Notes under the pieces: model-generated
What the model was told of the DNA's origin: nothing
Database searches by the model: none
The model's input: the letters and a program-made list of their open reading frames with translations, nothing else
Assembly: GCF_003674065.1 (NCBI RefSeq)
Contig: NZ_RDBE01000010.1
Coordinates: 336,806-400,805 of the forward strand
DNA: 64,000 nucleotides
Direction: 5' to 3'
Source: Nocardioides mangrovicus
GTDB taxonomy: Bacteria > Actinomycetota > Actinomycetes > Propionibacteriales > Nocardioidaceae
Part shown: positions 23,905-31,708 of the stretch, in pieces
Layout: each line of letters starts with the position of its first letter
Position numbering within the stretch: position 1 is the first letter of the stretch
Program-made: the position numbers and the translations under genes

Positions 23905-24620
23905 GCGCGGACCCCCTGACACAAGTTCACGCCCGCGACCTCCCCAGTCAGGACAAGGTCGACCGGCAGTTCGTCAGGATCTCCGCCGCCTGGTGGGAAC
24001 GGCATCTCGTCGAGCACGGGTTCGCGCCTCTCACCCTGACCGTCCGCGACGGGCACAGGGGTCTGGACCGATCCGACCTCTTCGCCATCGCCCGCGACGC
24101 CACCCATGATCCGCTCCCACTGTTGTGGGCCGCCATCGCTTGGGGTGCGGGCTCCCACCGGCGCTTGTGCCTCCAACGGATCCGCTCGGTCGCCGAGGAC
24201 CCTGCCCGAGCCCGACGTCTCCTTTCCGAGGCTGCCTCTGCCAGTACGGCCGACCCCGAGGGCGCCTACCGAGCTCTGGCACCCGACAGCCGTCCAGCCA
24301 TTCGCTACCTGGGGGCCGCGTTCTTCACGAAATTCCTCTACTTCGCCGGCGCGGGCGATCAGGCTCATCCCTGCGTCATCCTCGACAGCAACGTGGCCTT
24401 CGGGCTGCGCAGCCTCGGCGAGACCGGCTGGCCCACCTCCGGGTGGTCAGCTTCTCGATACGGCGAGCTCACGACCCGCCTCCGGCAAGTAGCCGCGCAC
24501 CTCGACACCGCCGAGCGGCCCGTGCGACCCGACCAGGTCGAGTACTGGTTGTTCCAGATCGGCAAGCAGGGGCTCCGACCCGCCGTCGCAGGCGCCGGCG
24601 TACACCCGGCTCGCGTCTGA
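23898..24620 (+). CDS. OGG-fold (8-oxoguanine-glycosylase-like, HhH-GPD-type) protein
   Basis: 240 residues from GTG 23898, which overlaps the previous gene. The helical domain (LFAIARDATHDPLPLLWAAI, then the AWGAG segment) precedes LGAAFFTKFLYFAG with Lys145, and HPCVILDSNVA with Asp163. These match the catalytic Lys and Asp of OGG-type glycosylases/lyases, which flip out and excise a modified base. Coupling to two nucleases suggests recognition of altered DNA bases followed by cleavage, rather than housekeeping repair. Family assignment by motif and length only. Confidence 0.78.
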   Translation: MLSADPLTQVHARDLPSQDKVDRQFVRISAAWWERHLVEHGFAPLTLTVRDGHRGLDRSDLFAIARDATHDPLPLLWAAIAWGAGSHRRLCLQRIRSVAEDPARARRLLSEAASASTADPEGAYRALAPDSRPAIRYLGAAFFTKFLYFAGAGDQAHPCVILDSNVAFGLRSLGETGWPTSGWSASRYGELTTRLRQVAAHLDTAERPVRPDQVEYWLFQIGKQGLRPAVAGAGVHPARV

Positions 24621-24622
24621 GT

Positions 24623-24643
24623 GATCGGATAACCAATCCGATC
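24623..24643. repeat. Dyad repeat copy 2 (GATCGGAT-N5-ATCCGATC)
   Basis: A perfect 8-bp-arm inverted repeat that begins 2 bp after the stop codon of the OGG-fold gene. It probably terminates the nuclease-OGG transcript. Same sequence family as 8664, 31674 and 40038. Confidence 0.75.
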
Positions 24644-24911
24644 GCCCGACGCGCTTCCTGTCTCGGCGACGCTCCAGCAAGCTCAGCTTCTTCAACGAAA
24701 CCCCAAAGACCGTGTCTGCCGGGTACCTGAGCCGCCCTGCCGGCCGTTTGGGACTATCGGACCGTGTCGCTCCGCGGCACGATGTGGGGGTGGGGTCATT
24801 TGGAGAACTTTTCCGTCATGCGTCGGGAGTGTCTGCCGGCAAGTCGCCTTCGGCATTGAAAAATGAGACTTTCATGATCATCTCTCGTCGAGTTCGCGGG
24901 AGGCGTTACGG

Positions 24912-25703
24912 GTGCTGATCGAGAACTCGCATGCGGTTGCGGAAGGCTGTGGGTCAGCTGACGGGCATGTGGGCGACGGTCTTCGGGTGCCGATCCAGCA
25001 AGCCCGTTCGCTCGGGGCTCAGATCAAGACCAAGCAACGCGTGCGTGATCTCGCCGAGGTGTACACGCACGAGCGTGAGGTCAACGCGATGCTGGACCTG
25101 GTCGCTGATATGTTCCCGTCCGAGGAGCGGCCTCGCGATATCGGCCGGACGTTTCTGGAGCCCTCCTGTGGAGCCGGCAACTTCCTGGTCGCGATCCTGG
25201 ACCGGAAGTTGGCCTACGTAGGGTTCGGCGCGCTGTACCGCAGCGTGGCCACCTTCGAGACCGCGGTGCTGAAGGCGCTGTCGTCGATCTACGGCATCGA
25301 CATCGACTCCGAGAACGTGGAGCAGTCGCGGGCGTTCCTTCGCGCGGACGTCGCCCAGCACATGAACCTGCACCTGAACACGGTCCCGGTCAGTGAGGGG
25401 TTCTGGCCGGCTGTCGAGGCGGTCCTGGCGACCAACATCATCCGCGCCGACACCATCAAGGATGCCCAGCGGATTTTGCTGGTCGAGTACCGCTGGCAGC
25501 GGCGCACCGGGGAGGTGATCCGCGCCTGGTCACACCTGAAGGAGCCGGACGGCCAATTAGACCTTTTCGGTCAAACCGGCGACGGGCCGCTCGGCGATGA
25601 GGTACCCATTCACTACGGCCTGCTCGGCGACCACCCCGAGCCGGTGCGCCGTCAGAAGTCGACGTCGCGCCGTGCCGGCCGGACTGAGGGGTCCCAGGCG
25701 TGA
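24912..25703 (+). CDS. N6-adenine DNA methylase-type protein (restriction subunit M-like), motif I half
   Basis: 263 residues. SAM-binding motif I FLEPSCGAGNFL (81-92), GIDID (128-132) and a leading YTHEREVNAMLDLV helix match methylase-like proteins paired with Eco57I-type methylases. No NPPY catalytic motif is present, so it is unlikely to methylate alone. GTG start. It overlaps the next gene by 4 bp (GTGA). It may form a heteromer with the following methylase, or bind SAM as a sensor. Confidence 0.8.
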   Translation: MLIENSHAVAEGCGSADGHVGDGLRVPIQQARSLGAQIKTKQRVRDLAEVYTHEREVNAMLDLVADMFPSEERPRDIGRTFLEPSCGAGNFLVAILDRKLAYVGFGALYRSVATFETAVLKALSSIYGIDIDSENVEQSRAFLRADVAQHMNLHLNTVPVSEGFWPAVEAVLATNIIRADTIKDAQRILLVEYRWQRRTGEVIRAWSHLKEPDGQLDLFGQTGDGPLGDEVPIHYGLLGDHPEPVRRQKSTSRRAGRTEGSQA

Positions 25704-27259
25704 GTGTTCACGAGGCAACGAGGCAGATCCGCACAGGGCAGTACATCCCCGACATCCTCGACTGTCTGGCACAACTGTCCAACGACGAGGTGCCGACCCC
25801 GCCGAAGTTGGCGCGAGCGATGCTGGACATCCTCCCGGCTGAGGTATGGGGCCGGTCCGACTACCGGTGGCTGGACCCGTTCGCCAAGTCCGGCGTCTTC
25901 CTGCGCGAGGCCGCGGCCCGGCTGCTCGACGGCCTCAGCGACCAGATCCCCGACTTCGCAGCGCGCCGCGAGCACATCTACCGCGAAATGCTCTGGGGCA
26001 CGTCGATCACCGAGATGACCGGGATGATCGCGCGCCGGTCCCTGTACTACAGCCGGGACGCCTCGGGACCCGAGTCGGTGGTCCACTTCGACGTCGAGGC
26101 CGGCAACCTGCCGTTCGTCCGAGCCGAGCACACCTTCCCGAAGACCAAGGACGGCACCGTCACCGGCGGCTGCACCTTGTGCGGCGCACCCCTGGAACTC
26201 GAACGCGGCGCTGGCCGCGAGAACTACGCCTACTCGTTCATCCACGGGGCTTTCCCCACGGAGGAGATGAAGGACATGAAGTTCGACGTGATCGTCGGCA
26301 ACCCGCCCTACCAGATCGACGACGGCGGCCACAACGCCAGTGCGACCCCGGTGTACCACCACTTCGTTCAACGGGCGATCGACCTCGACCCCCGTTACGT
26401 CGTCATGATCACGCCATCGAGGTGGTTCATGGGCGGAAAGGGACTCGACAAGTTCAGGACCAAAATGCTCAACGAGCGGCGCCTGCGCAAGATTGTCGAC
26501 TACCCGAAGCTCTACGACTGTTTTCCGGGCGTCAAGATCCGAGGTGGTGTGTCCTATTTCCTTTGGGACCGGGACGATCCCGGTGACTGCGCGATTCAGA
26601 CGATGTGGGACGGCGAGCCGATCGGCCCGCCGGTCAGTCGGCGCCTTGACGACTACGACGTCCTCGTTCGTCGCAACGAAGCCATCGGCATTCTCAACAA
26701 GGTGCGCGCCCGAGGAGAAGCCACCCTTGACGCGGACGTCTCGGCCATGAAGCCGTTCGGGCTGCGGACTTTCTTCCACGGAAGCGACACCCCTAGTGGG
26801 ATCGCCGAGCCAGTCAAACTTTTCGGATCCCAGCGTCAGACCTGGATCGCACGGCCGGAGATCCCTTCCAATGCGGACTGGGTGGACGACTGGAAGGTCC
26901 TTATGAGTCGAGTTCAGGGAACCAGCAGCGCTATCGAGACCCAGTTCCTGGCGAGGCCGATCGTCGCCGGGCCAGGAACCGCATGCACTGAGACCTACGT
27001 CGTAGCGGGGCGCTTTAAGGACGAGGTGTCCGCTGAGCGTCGTGCCGCCTACCTGCGCACGCGCTTCGCGCGGTTCTTGGTGTCGCTACGCAAATCGACA
27101 CAGGACGCAGCCCGGGACGTGTATGGGTTCATCCCTAGCCTCCCGGTGGATCGGGTGTGGACCGACGCCGACCTCTACAAGAGGTATCAACTGTCCGCTG
27201 TGGAGATCGAGTTCATCGAGTCCCAGGTTCGGGAGATGCTGCCGGCGGACTCAGTATGA
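25700..27259 (+). CDS. Eco57I-type DNA adenine methyltransferase
   Basis: 519 residues. A motif-I-like WLDPFAKSGVFLREAA lies near 56-71; a CxxC pair (CTLCG) near 158; catalytic motif IV DVIVGNPPYQ near 198-207; and a C-terminal target-recognition region (residues 320-519). This is the branch found in operons with GIY-YIG/helicase proteins. It probably modifies host DNA so that the helicase-nuclease downstream spares it. The start overlaps the preceding gene and the stop overlaps the helicase start (ATGA). Confidence 0.88.
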   Translation: MSVHEATRQIRTGQYIPDILDCLAQLSNDEVPTPPKLARAMLDILPAEVWGRSDYRWLDPFAKSGVFLREAAARLLDGLSDQIPDFAARREHIYREMLWGTSITEMTGMIARRSLYYSRDASGPESVVHFDVEAGNLPFVRAEHTFPKTKDGTVTGGCTLCGAPLELERGAGRENYAYSFIHGAFPTEEMKDMKFDVIVGNPPYQIDDGGHNASATPVYHHFVQRAIDLDPRYVVMITPSRWFMGGKGLDKFRTKMLNERRLRKIVDYPKLYDCFPGVKIRGGVSYFLWDRDDPGDCAIQTMWDGEPIGPPVSRRLDDYDVLVRRNEAIGILNKVRARGEATLDADVSAMKPFGLRTFFHGSDTPSGIAEPVKLFGSQRQTWIARPEIPSNADWVDDWKVLMSRVQGTSSAIETQFLARPIVAGPGTACTETYVVAGRFKDEVSAERRAAYLRTRFARFLVSLRKSTQDAARDVYGFIPSLPVDRVWTDADLYKRYQLSAVEIEFIESQVREMLPADSV

Positions 27260-29853
27260 CTGCCGTTGGCGACTCGGCCGAGGTCGAGACCGCTCCGACG
27301 CCGGATGTGGAGCGGCGGATCTACGTCTACCGGATCACCAACGAGAACGACATCCGCTGGGCTCGGCACGTGGGCTCCTCCAGGGAGATCGGGTACGGCC
27401 TGCTGAAGGTCGGGGACACCACCCAGGCGGTGGAGGCCAGGGTCAAGCAGCAACTGGGCACGCCCTACCCAGACCTGAAGGGTGTCGAGATACTGCTCGA
27501 CGAGCCAGCCCAGCGCGATGACGGCACCTGGTTCCGCGACCACGACGTGCACCGCATGCTGAAGCGGCGCGGGGTCCGCGCTCGCCGCCACGCGAAGAGG
27601 GACTCGGAGAAGTTCGAGGCGACCCTCGACGACGTAAAGGCCGCCCTGGTCGCGGTCCGGCGGCGGAGCAAGCCTTCGAGCTTCCGGACCCAGGACTTCG
27701 GGATGCGCCCCGAGCAGGAGCGCGCCGTCGCGCTCACCTCGGGCTACTTCCTCACCCACGCCGAAGGCTCCCGCGCCCCGAAGTTCCTGTGGAACGCCAA
27801 GATGCGGTTCGGCAAGACCTTCACCACCTACCAACTGGCCCGGGAGATGGGCTGGAAGCGCGTGCTGGTGCTGACCTACAAGCCCGCTGTTCAGACGGCG
27901 TGGAAGGCGGACCTGCTCGACCACGTCGACTTCGACGGGTGGGAGTTCGTCGACAAGGACACGCCGCTGAAGGTGGCCAAGGCGTTCGCCGAGGAGGAGG
28001 ACCGCCCGTTGGTTTGGTTCGCCTCGTTCCAGGATCTGCGCGGCAAGGACGCCGACGGTGCGATCAAGGCGCGCAACAAGGAGATCGCATACGTCGAGTG
28101 GGACTGCATCGTCCTCGACGAGTATCACTTCGGCGCCTGGCGCGACGGAGCCCGTGAACTCTATGACCCGGCGGACGCGAGCCTGGCCGATGATGAGGAG
28201 CCCGACGAGCCGGTCGAGGTCGCCGAAGACCTCGGCCTGGACACCAACCACGTGCTGTACCTGTCGGGAACCCCGTTCCGCGCCATCACTGGCGGTGAGT
28301 TCACCGAGGACCAAATCTTCAACTGGACCTACGTCGACGAGCAGCGCGAGAAGGAGCACTGGCCCGCCGAGCACGGGCCGGGCACGCCGAACCCGTACCT
28401 CGACCTGCCGGGCATGCGGATGTACGCCTACGAGATGGGCGCTGGTGCGACCGCCTGGGCCGAGGACGGCGAGTTCAACGGGTTCTCGCTGACCGAATAC
28501 TTCCGCGCCCACCGGGCCGACCCCGAGACGAAGGTCAAGCAGACCGCCCCGGGTACCTACGTCTTCGACGACGAGACGCGAGTCAGCGAGTTCCTGGAGA
28601 TGCTGCGCGGGAAGTTGACCGAGCAGATGAAGGCCCAGGTGCTGGGCGGGTCAGCCAAGAAGGCGCCGTTCCCCTACGAGTCGCCCGACTTCGCTGACTC
28701 GATCAGGCACTCGGTCTGGTACCTGGCCGACGTCGCCGCGTGCTTCGCGATGCGCGACATGCTCGCCGAGCACTCGTATTTCGGCGCCTTCGAGATCGTC
28801 GTGGCGGCAGGTCCCGGGGCAGGCATGGGCGCCGCCGCGAAACCGCCGGTCGAGCACGCCATCGCGCGCGTCGGCGACGACCACAAGTCCGGGTCGATCA
28901 CCCTCTCGTGCGGGAAGTTGATGACCGGGGTGACGATCCGCGAGTGGGGCGCCATCCTCATGCTGCGCTCCCTGAAGTCGCCGGAGTCCTACTTCCAGGC
29001 CGCGTTCCGGGTCCAGTCCCCGTGGTCCTACCGGAAGGCCGACGGCACCGTCGTCGTCCTGAAGGAGCCCGTGCTCGTCTTCGAGTTCGACCCCAACCGG
29101 GCCCTGTCCCTTGTCGCCGAGTACGGGCTGAAGTTGGCCTCGACCGGCGACACGACCCCGCAGCAGGCCATCGGAGACCTGATGAACTACCTGCCGATCT
29201 TCCAGTTCGCTGGCGGGGCGATGCTGCAACTCGACGCCGCCGACGTCCTCAACATCGCCACCACCGGCGTCGGGGCCAGCGCCCTGGCCCGCCGCTGGAA
29301 CGACCCGCTGCTGGTCGAGGTCAACACCTCCACCCTGGACCGCCTGCTGGCGGAGCCGGACCTGCTGGAGGCGCTGGAGCAGATCGAGGACTTCCGCAAC
29401 CTCGCCGACCTGGCCCAACAGGTCGTCACCAGCGAGAAGAAGTTAAAGAAGGCCGAGCGGGTGAAGGGCAAGACCGGCCTCGACGAGAGCGAGAAGAAGA
29501 AGCGCAAGGAGTCGAACTCGGTCAAGAAGCAGATCCGCGAGAAGTTGCAAAAGTTCCTCTCCAAGATCCCCGTCTTCATGTACGTGACCGACGTCCGCGA
29601 GGAGGCACTCGTCCACGTGATCGAGTCCGTCGACTCTGAACTCTTCACGCGCGTCACCGGTCTGACGGTCGACGACTTCCGGCTGCTCAACAGCATCGGG
29701 GTGTTCAACGCCGAGCACATGAACGCTGCCATCTTCCAGTTCAAGGCGTTCGAGAACGCCAGCCTTCACTACGCCGACGCCGACGCCGAGGGCGTAAGGG
29801 AGCTCTCAGGCAAGGTGGGGTTGTTCACCACGGTCGTCGAGGTCGAAAACTGA
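27256..29853 (+). CDS. SF2 helicase with N-terminal GIY-YIG/T5orf172-like nuclease domain
   Basis: 865 residues from ATG 27256 (ATGA overlap with the methylase stop). Residues 22-130 have IYVYRITN, LLKVGDTTQAVEARVKQQ and WFRDHDVHR, as in T5orf172/MUG113-type GIY-YIG domains. A Q-like RPEQERAV leads to motif I AKMRFGKT (181-188), motif II DEYH (near 287) instead of DEAD/H, motif III SGTPFRA, and a late YFQAAFRVQSP motif. A Lys-rich helical tail follows near 735-775. It looks like the restriction effector of a methylase-guided system. A degenerate GATCG...CGATC dyad overlaps its stop. Confidence 0.85.
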   Translation: MTAVGDSAEVETAPTPDVERRIYVYRITNENDIRWARHVGSSREIGYGLLKVGDTTQAVEARVKQQLGTPYPDLKGVEILLDEPAQRDDGTWFRDHDVHRMLKRRGVRARRHAKRDSEKFEATLDDVKAALVAVRRRSKPSSFRTQDFGMRPEQERAVALTSGYFLTHAEGSRAPKFLWNAKMRFGKTFTTYQLAREMGWKRVLVLTYKPAVQTAWKADLLDHVDFDGWEFVDKDTPLKVAKAFAEEEDRPLVWFASFQDLRGKDADGAIKARNKEIAYVEWDCIVLDEYHFGAWRDGARELYDPADASLADDEEPDEPVEVAEDLGLDTNHVLYLSGTPFRAITGGEFTEDQIFNWTYVDEQREKEHWPAEHGPGTPNPYLDLPGMRMYAYEMGAGATAWAEDGEFNGFSLTEYFRAHRADPETKVKQTAPGTYVFDDETRVSEFLEMLRGKLTEQMKAQVLGGSAKKAPFPYESPDFADSIRHSVWYLADVAACFAMRDMLAEHSYFGAFEIVVAAGPGAGMGAAAKPPVEHAIARVGDDHKSGSITLSCGKLMTGVTIREWGAILMLRSLKSPESYFQAAFRVQSPWSYRKADGTVVVLKEPVLVFEFDPNRALSLVAEYGLKLASTGDTTPQQAIGDLMNYLPIFQFAGGAMLQLDAADVLNIATTGVGASALARRWNDPLLVEVNTSTLDRLLAEPDLLEALEQIEDFRNLADLAQQVVTSEKKLKKAERVKGKTGLDESEKKKRKESNSVKKQIREKLQKFLSKIPVFMYVTDVREEALVHVIESVDSELFTRVTGLTVDDFRLLNSIGVFNAEHMNAAIFQFKAFENASLHYADADAEGVRELSGKVGLFTTVVEVEN

Positions 29854-29993
29854 TCGAACTGGCTCTCCGATCATCGTCACTGGGGACAAGCTTGGGGCGG
29901 CGAGCGAGAACCGCCGCTGCTAGAGCAACTGTCGACCGCCGGACCCCGCCGCGTTCACGAAAGGCGTGACCGCGAGCTGAGGAGTCCGGTTGA

Positions 29994-30611
29994 ATGCTGA
30001 CCATGGCTCTGGGATCAGGCATCTTCTGTCTTGAAGGCCAATGGGACTCCGATCTCCGGGACCGGAAGAGCGTGCGGCCCATCCTTGAGCTGTTGGACAG
30101 CCTGAGGATCGCAGCGTTCATCCACCGCGACGTCGCGACGACTGATGAGTTCGAATACTTCGTAAACAAGTGGGTCCAGAAGCGCTACGACGACTACCGC
30201 GTCCTATATCTGGCGATGCACGGCGAGGACGGATCGGTGTACCTCGGTCGCGATGACGTGATGTTGGAAGACCTTCAGGAGATGCTGCGCGGGAAGTGCG
30301 GCGGGAAGGTGATCTACTTCGGCACCTGCCTGACCCTGAGGGGCGACGCAAAGCGGATTCAGGAGTTTGCGCGAGTCACGGGGGCACGCGCGGTCGTCGG
30401 ATATCAACGCGAGGTGGACTGGCTACAGGCCGCAGCGTTCGAGGTCCTCCTCCTGCAGAGGTTAAGCACCGGCCTGAGGAGCGACGCGATCTTCAACCGA
30501 CTCGTAAAGGAGCACGGGCTGTTCGCGAAGTCCCTCGGCCTCGTCGTCGGCACCAAGAACCAGGTCCACCGGGTTCCGTTGCGCGAACCGCGAAGCAGTG
30601 CAGCCCATTAG
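29994..30611 (+). CDS. Caspase/CHAT-like cysteine peptidase-fold protein (DUF6642-like)
   Basis: 205 residues. LYLAMHGEDGSVYLG gives the catalytic His76, and KVIYFGTCLTLRG gives Cys112 at the spacing of clan CD peptidases. VVGYQREVDW near 135-143 fits the substrate-pocket region. N-terminal GSGIFCLEGQW is characteristic of the DUF6642 group as I know it. AGGAG lies 9 nt upstream of ATG 29994. It is 140 bp downstream of the helicase on the same strand, so it may be the death effector of that system or an independent module. Confidence 0.75.
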   Translation: MLTMALGSGIFCLEGQWDSDLRDRKSVRPILELLDSLRIAAFIHRDVATTDEFEYFVNKWVQKRYDDYRVLYLAMHGEDGSVYLGRDDVMLEDLQEMLRGKCGGKVIYFGTCLTLRGDAKRIQEFARVTGARAVVGYQREVDWLQAAAFEVLLLQRLSTGLRSDAIFNRLVKEHGLFAKSLGLVVGTKNQVHRVPLREPRSSAAH

Positions 30612-30659
30612 TCCAAGGCGGAGCACCAGCCGACCTGGGTACGCTCCGGATGGTTCGCC

Positions 30660-31628
30660 TCACGCGATCCATCGATAACCACATGTCTCACAGTGCCGGT
30701 CACTGGGTGCGCCGTCCACGACGCACCCGCCCAGACTCATCCAGGGCGCGAGGCCACCAGGATCAGCGGGCATCCCGAACAGGACGTGGGTGACGGCATC
30801 GGAACCGCAAGAAGGGCAACGACCGCGTCGCTCCCCTGAGATCTGGGTACTAAGGAAGAGAGTGAGCCAGTCGAGAGAGGGGCCCCCTCCGCGCCAGATC
30901 TCGGCGGCCCATCCAGCCTCCTCGTAGGTCTCTCCGTCCAGAACCAACTCATTCGGCGAGCGACCCCCGGCAGGGCGATAGATGTAGGCGTTGGCGTTGT
31001 CGAAGGCGACGACTGCAGTCCCGGACCAGAAGAAGTTGGTCGGGTGGCTGCTCGACCCGACCCAGTCGAGGTCGAGTGGTCGCCAAGCGTCGCCGAGTGT
31101 TGCTGTGAACTCCTGCGGTGTCGTGCGAAGGAACTCCGCGAGCATCGGCACGAGGCTTGGTTCGCCGTCGTTTCTCCACGATTGGACATCCGGAAACGCT
31201 TCGAGCCGCTTCTCCAACGTCACCCGTTCGTCGAACTCGAACAGGTAGTCGTCGAACTCGGCCGCGGTGACCGGGAACTGAAGCGACCACATCGCCACAC
31301 CGGGTCTGTACATGTTCATCGAGTCACCCTCATCAATGATGAACACATCGCCGGGGTCCTCGGGCAGGCTGCCGGCCAGATAGTCCTCGAGATCGCCAAG
31401 TCGCTCGCACCCGTAGACCCTGAGGAGTCCGTCCACGCCGTCTACGACACGACCCGCCGGCCAGGTCGCTTCATCCACGATCCGCAACAGTTCACCGCGT
31501 GGCACTATCGGTCCGTCCTCCATGTCAATCCGAGCAATCGGGAGCGCTGCACCTAACTGCAGGTCCGCAACAGCCTCGTCCCGATCTTGACATCGGCTAG
31601 CGACGAAGTCAGTCGTTCCCAGCACCAC
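30660..31628 (-). CDS. Unknown protein with C-terminal zinc ribbon
   Basis: 322 residues from the GTG at 31628; no ribosome site is evident there or at the internal ATG 31523, so the start is uncertain. The acidic, aromatic-rich body (EFDDYLFEFDERV, WRPLDLDWVGSS) is unfamiliar. The C-terminus has two CxxC knuckles (CPSCGS and CETCGYRW) about 45 residues apart that should bind one zinc. It converges on the caspase-like gene. Possibly a reader or adaptor protein. No function is claimed. Confidence 0.68.
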   Translation of the reverse strand: MVLGTTDFVASRCQDRDEAVADLQLGAALPIARIDMEDGPIVPRGELLRIVDEATWPAGRVVDGVDGLLRVYGCERLGDLEDYLAGSLPEDPGDVFIIDEGDSMNMYRPGVAMWSLQFPVTAAEFDDYLFEFDERVTLEKRLEAFPDVQSWRNDGEPSLVPMLAEFLRTTPQEFTATLGDAWRPLDLDWVGSSSHPTNFFWSGTAVVAFDNANAYIYRPAGGRSPNELVLDGETYEEAGWAAEIWRGGGPSLDWLTLFLSTQISGERRGRCPSCGSDAVTHVLFGMPADPGGLAPWMSLGGCVVDGAPSDRHCETCGYRWIA

Positions 31629-31673
31629 GGACGAAGAGGGTGCCCAGCATCCAGGTCAGCGCCAGCACGCGGT

Positions 31674-31694
31674 GATCGGATCACATATCCGATC
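31674..31694. repeat. Dyad repeat copy 3 (GATCGGAT-N5-ATCCGATC)
   Basis: A perfect 8-bp-arm inverted repeat just downstream (15 bp) of the GmrSD-like gene on the minus strand, matching the copy at 24623 in both arms and the following GC. Confidence 0.75.
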
Positions 31695-31708
31695 GCTCCG
31701 ATGCGGGC

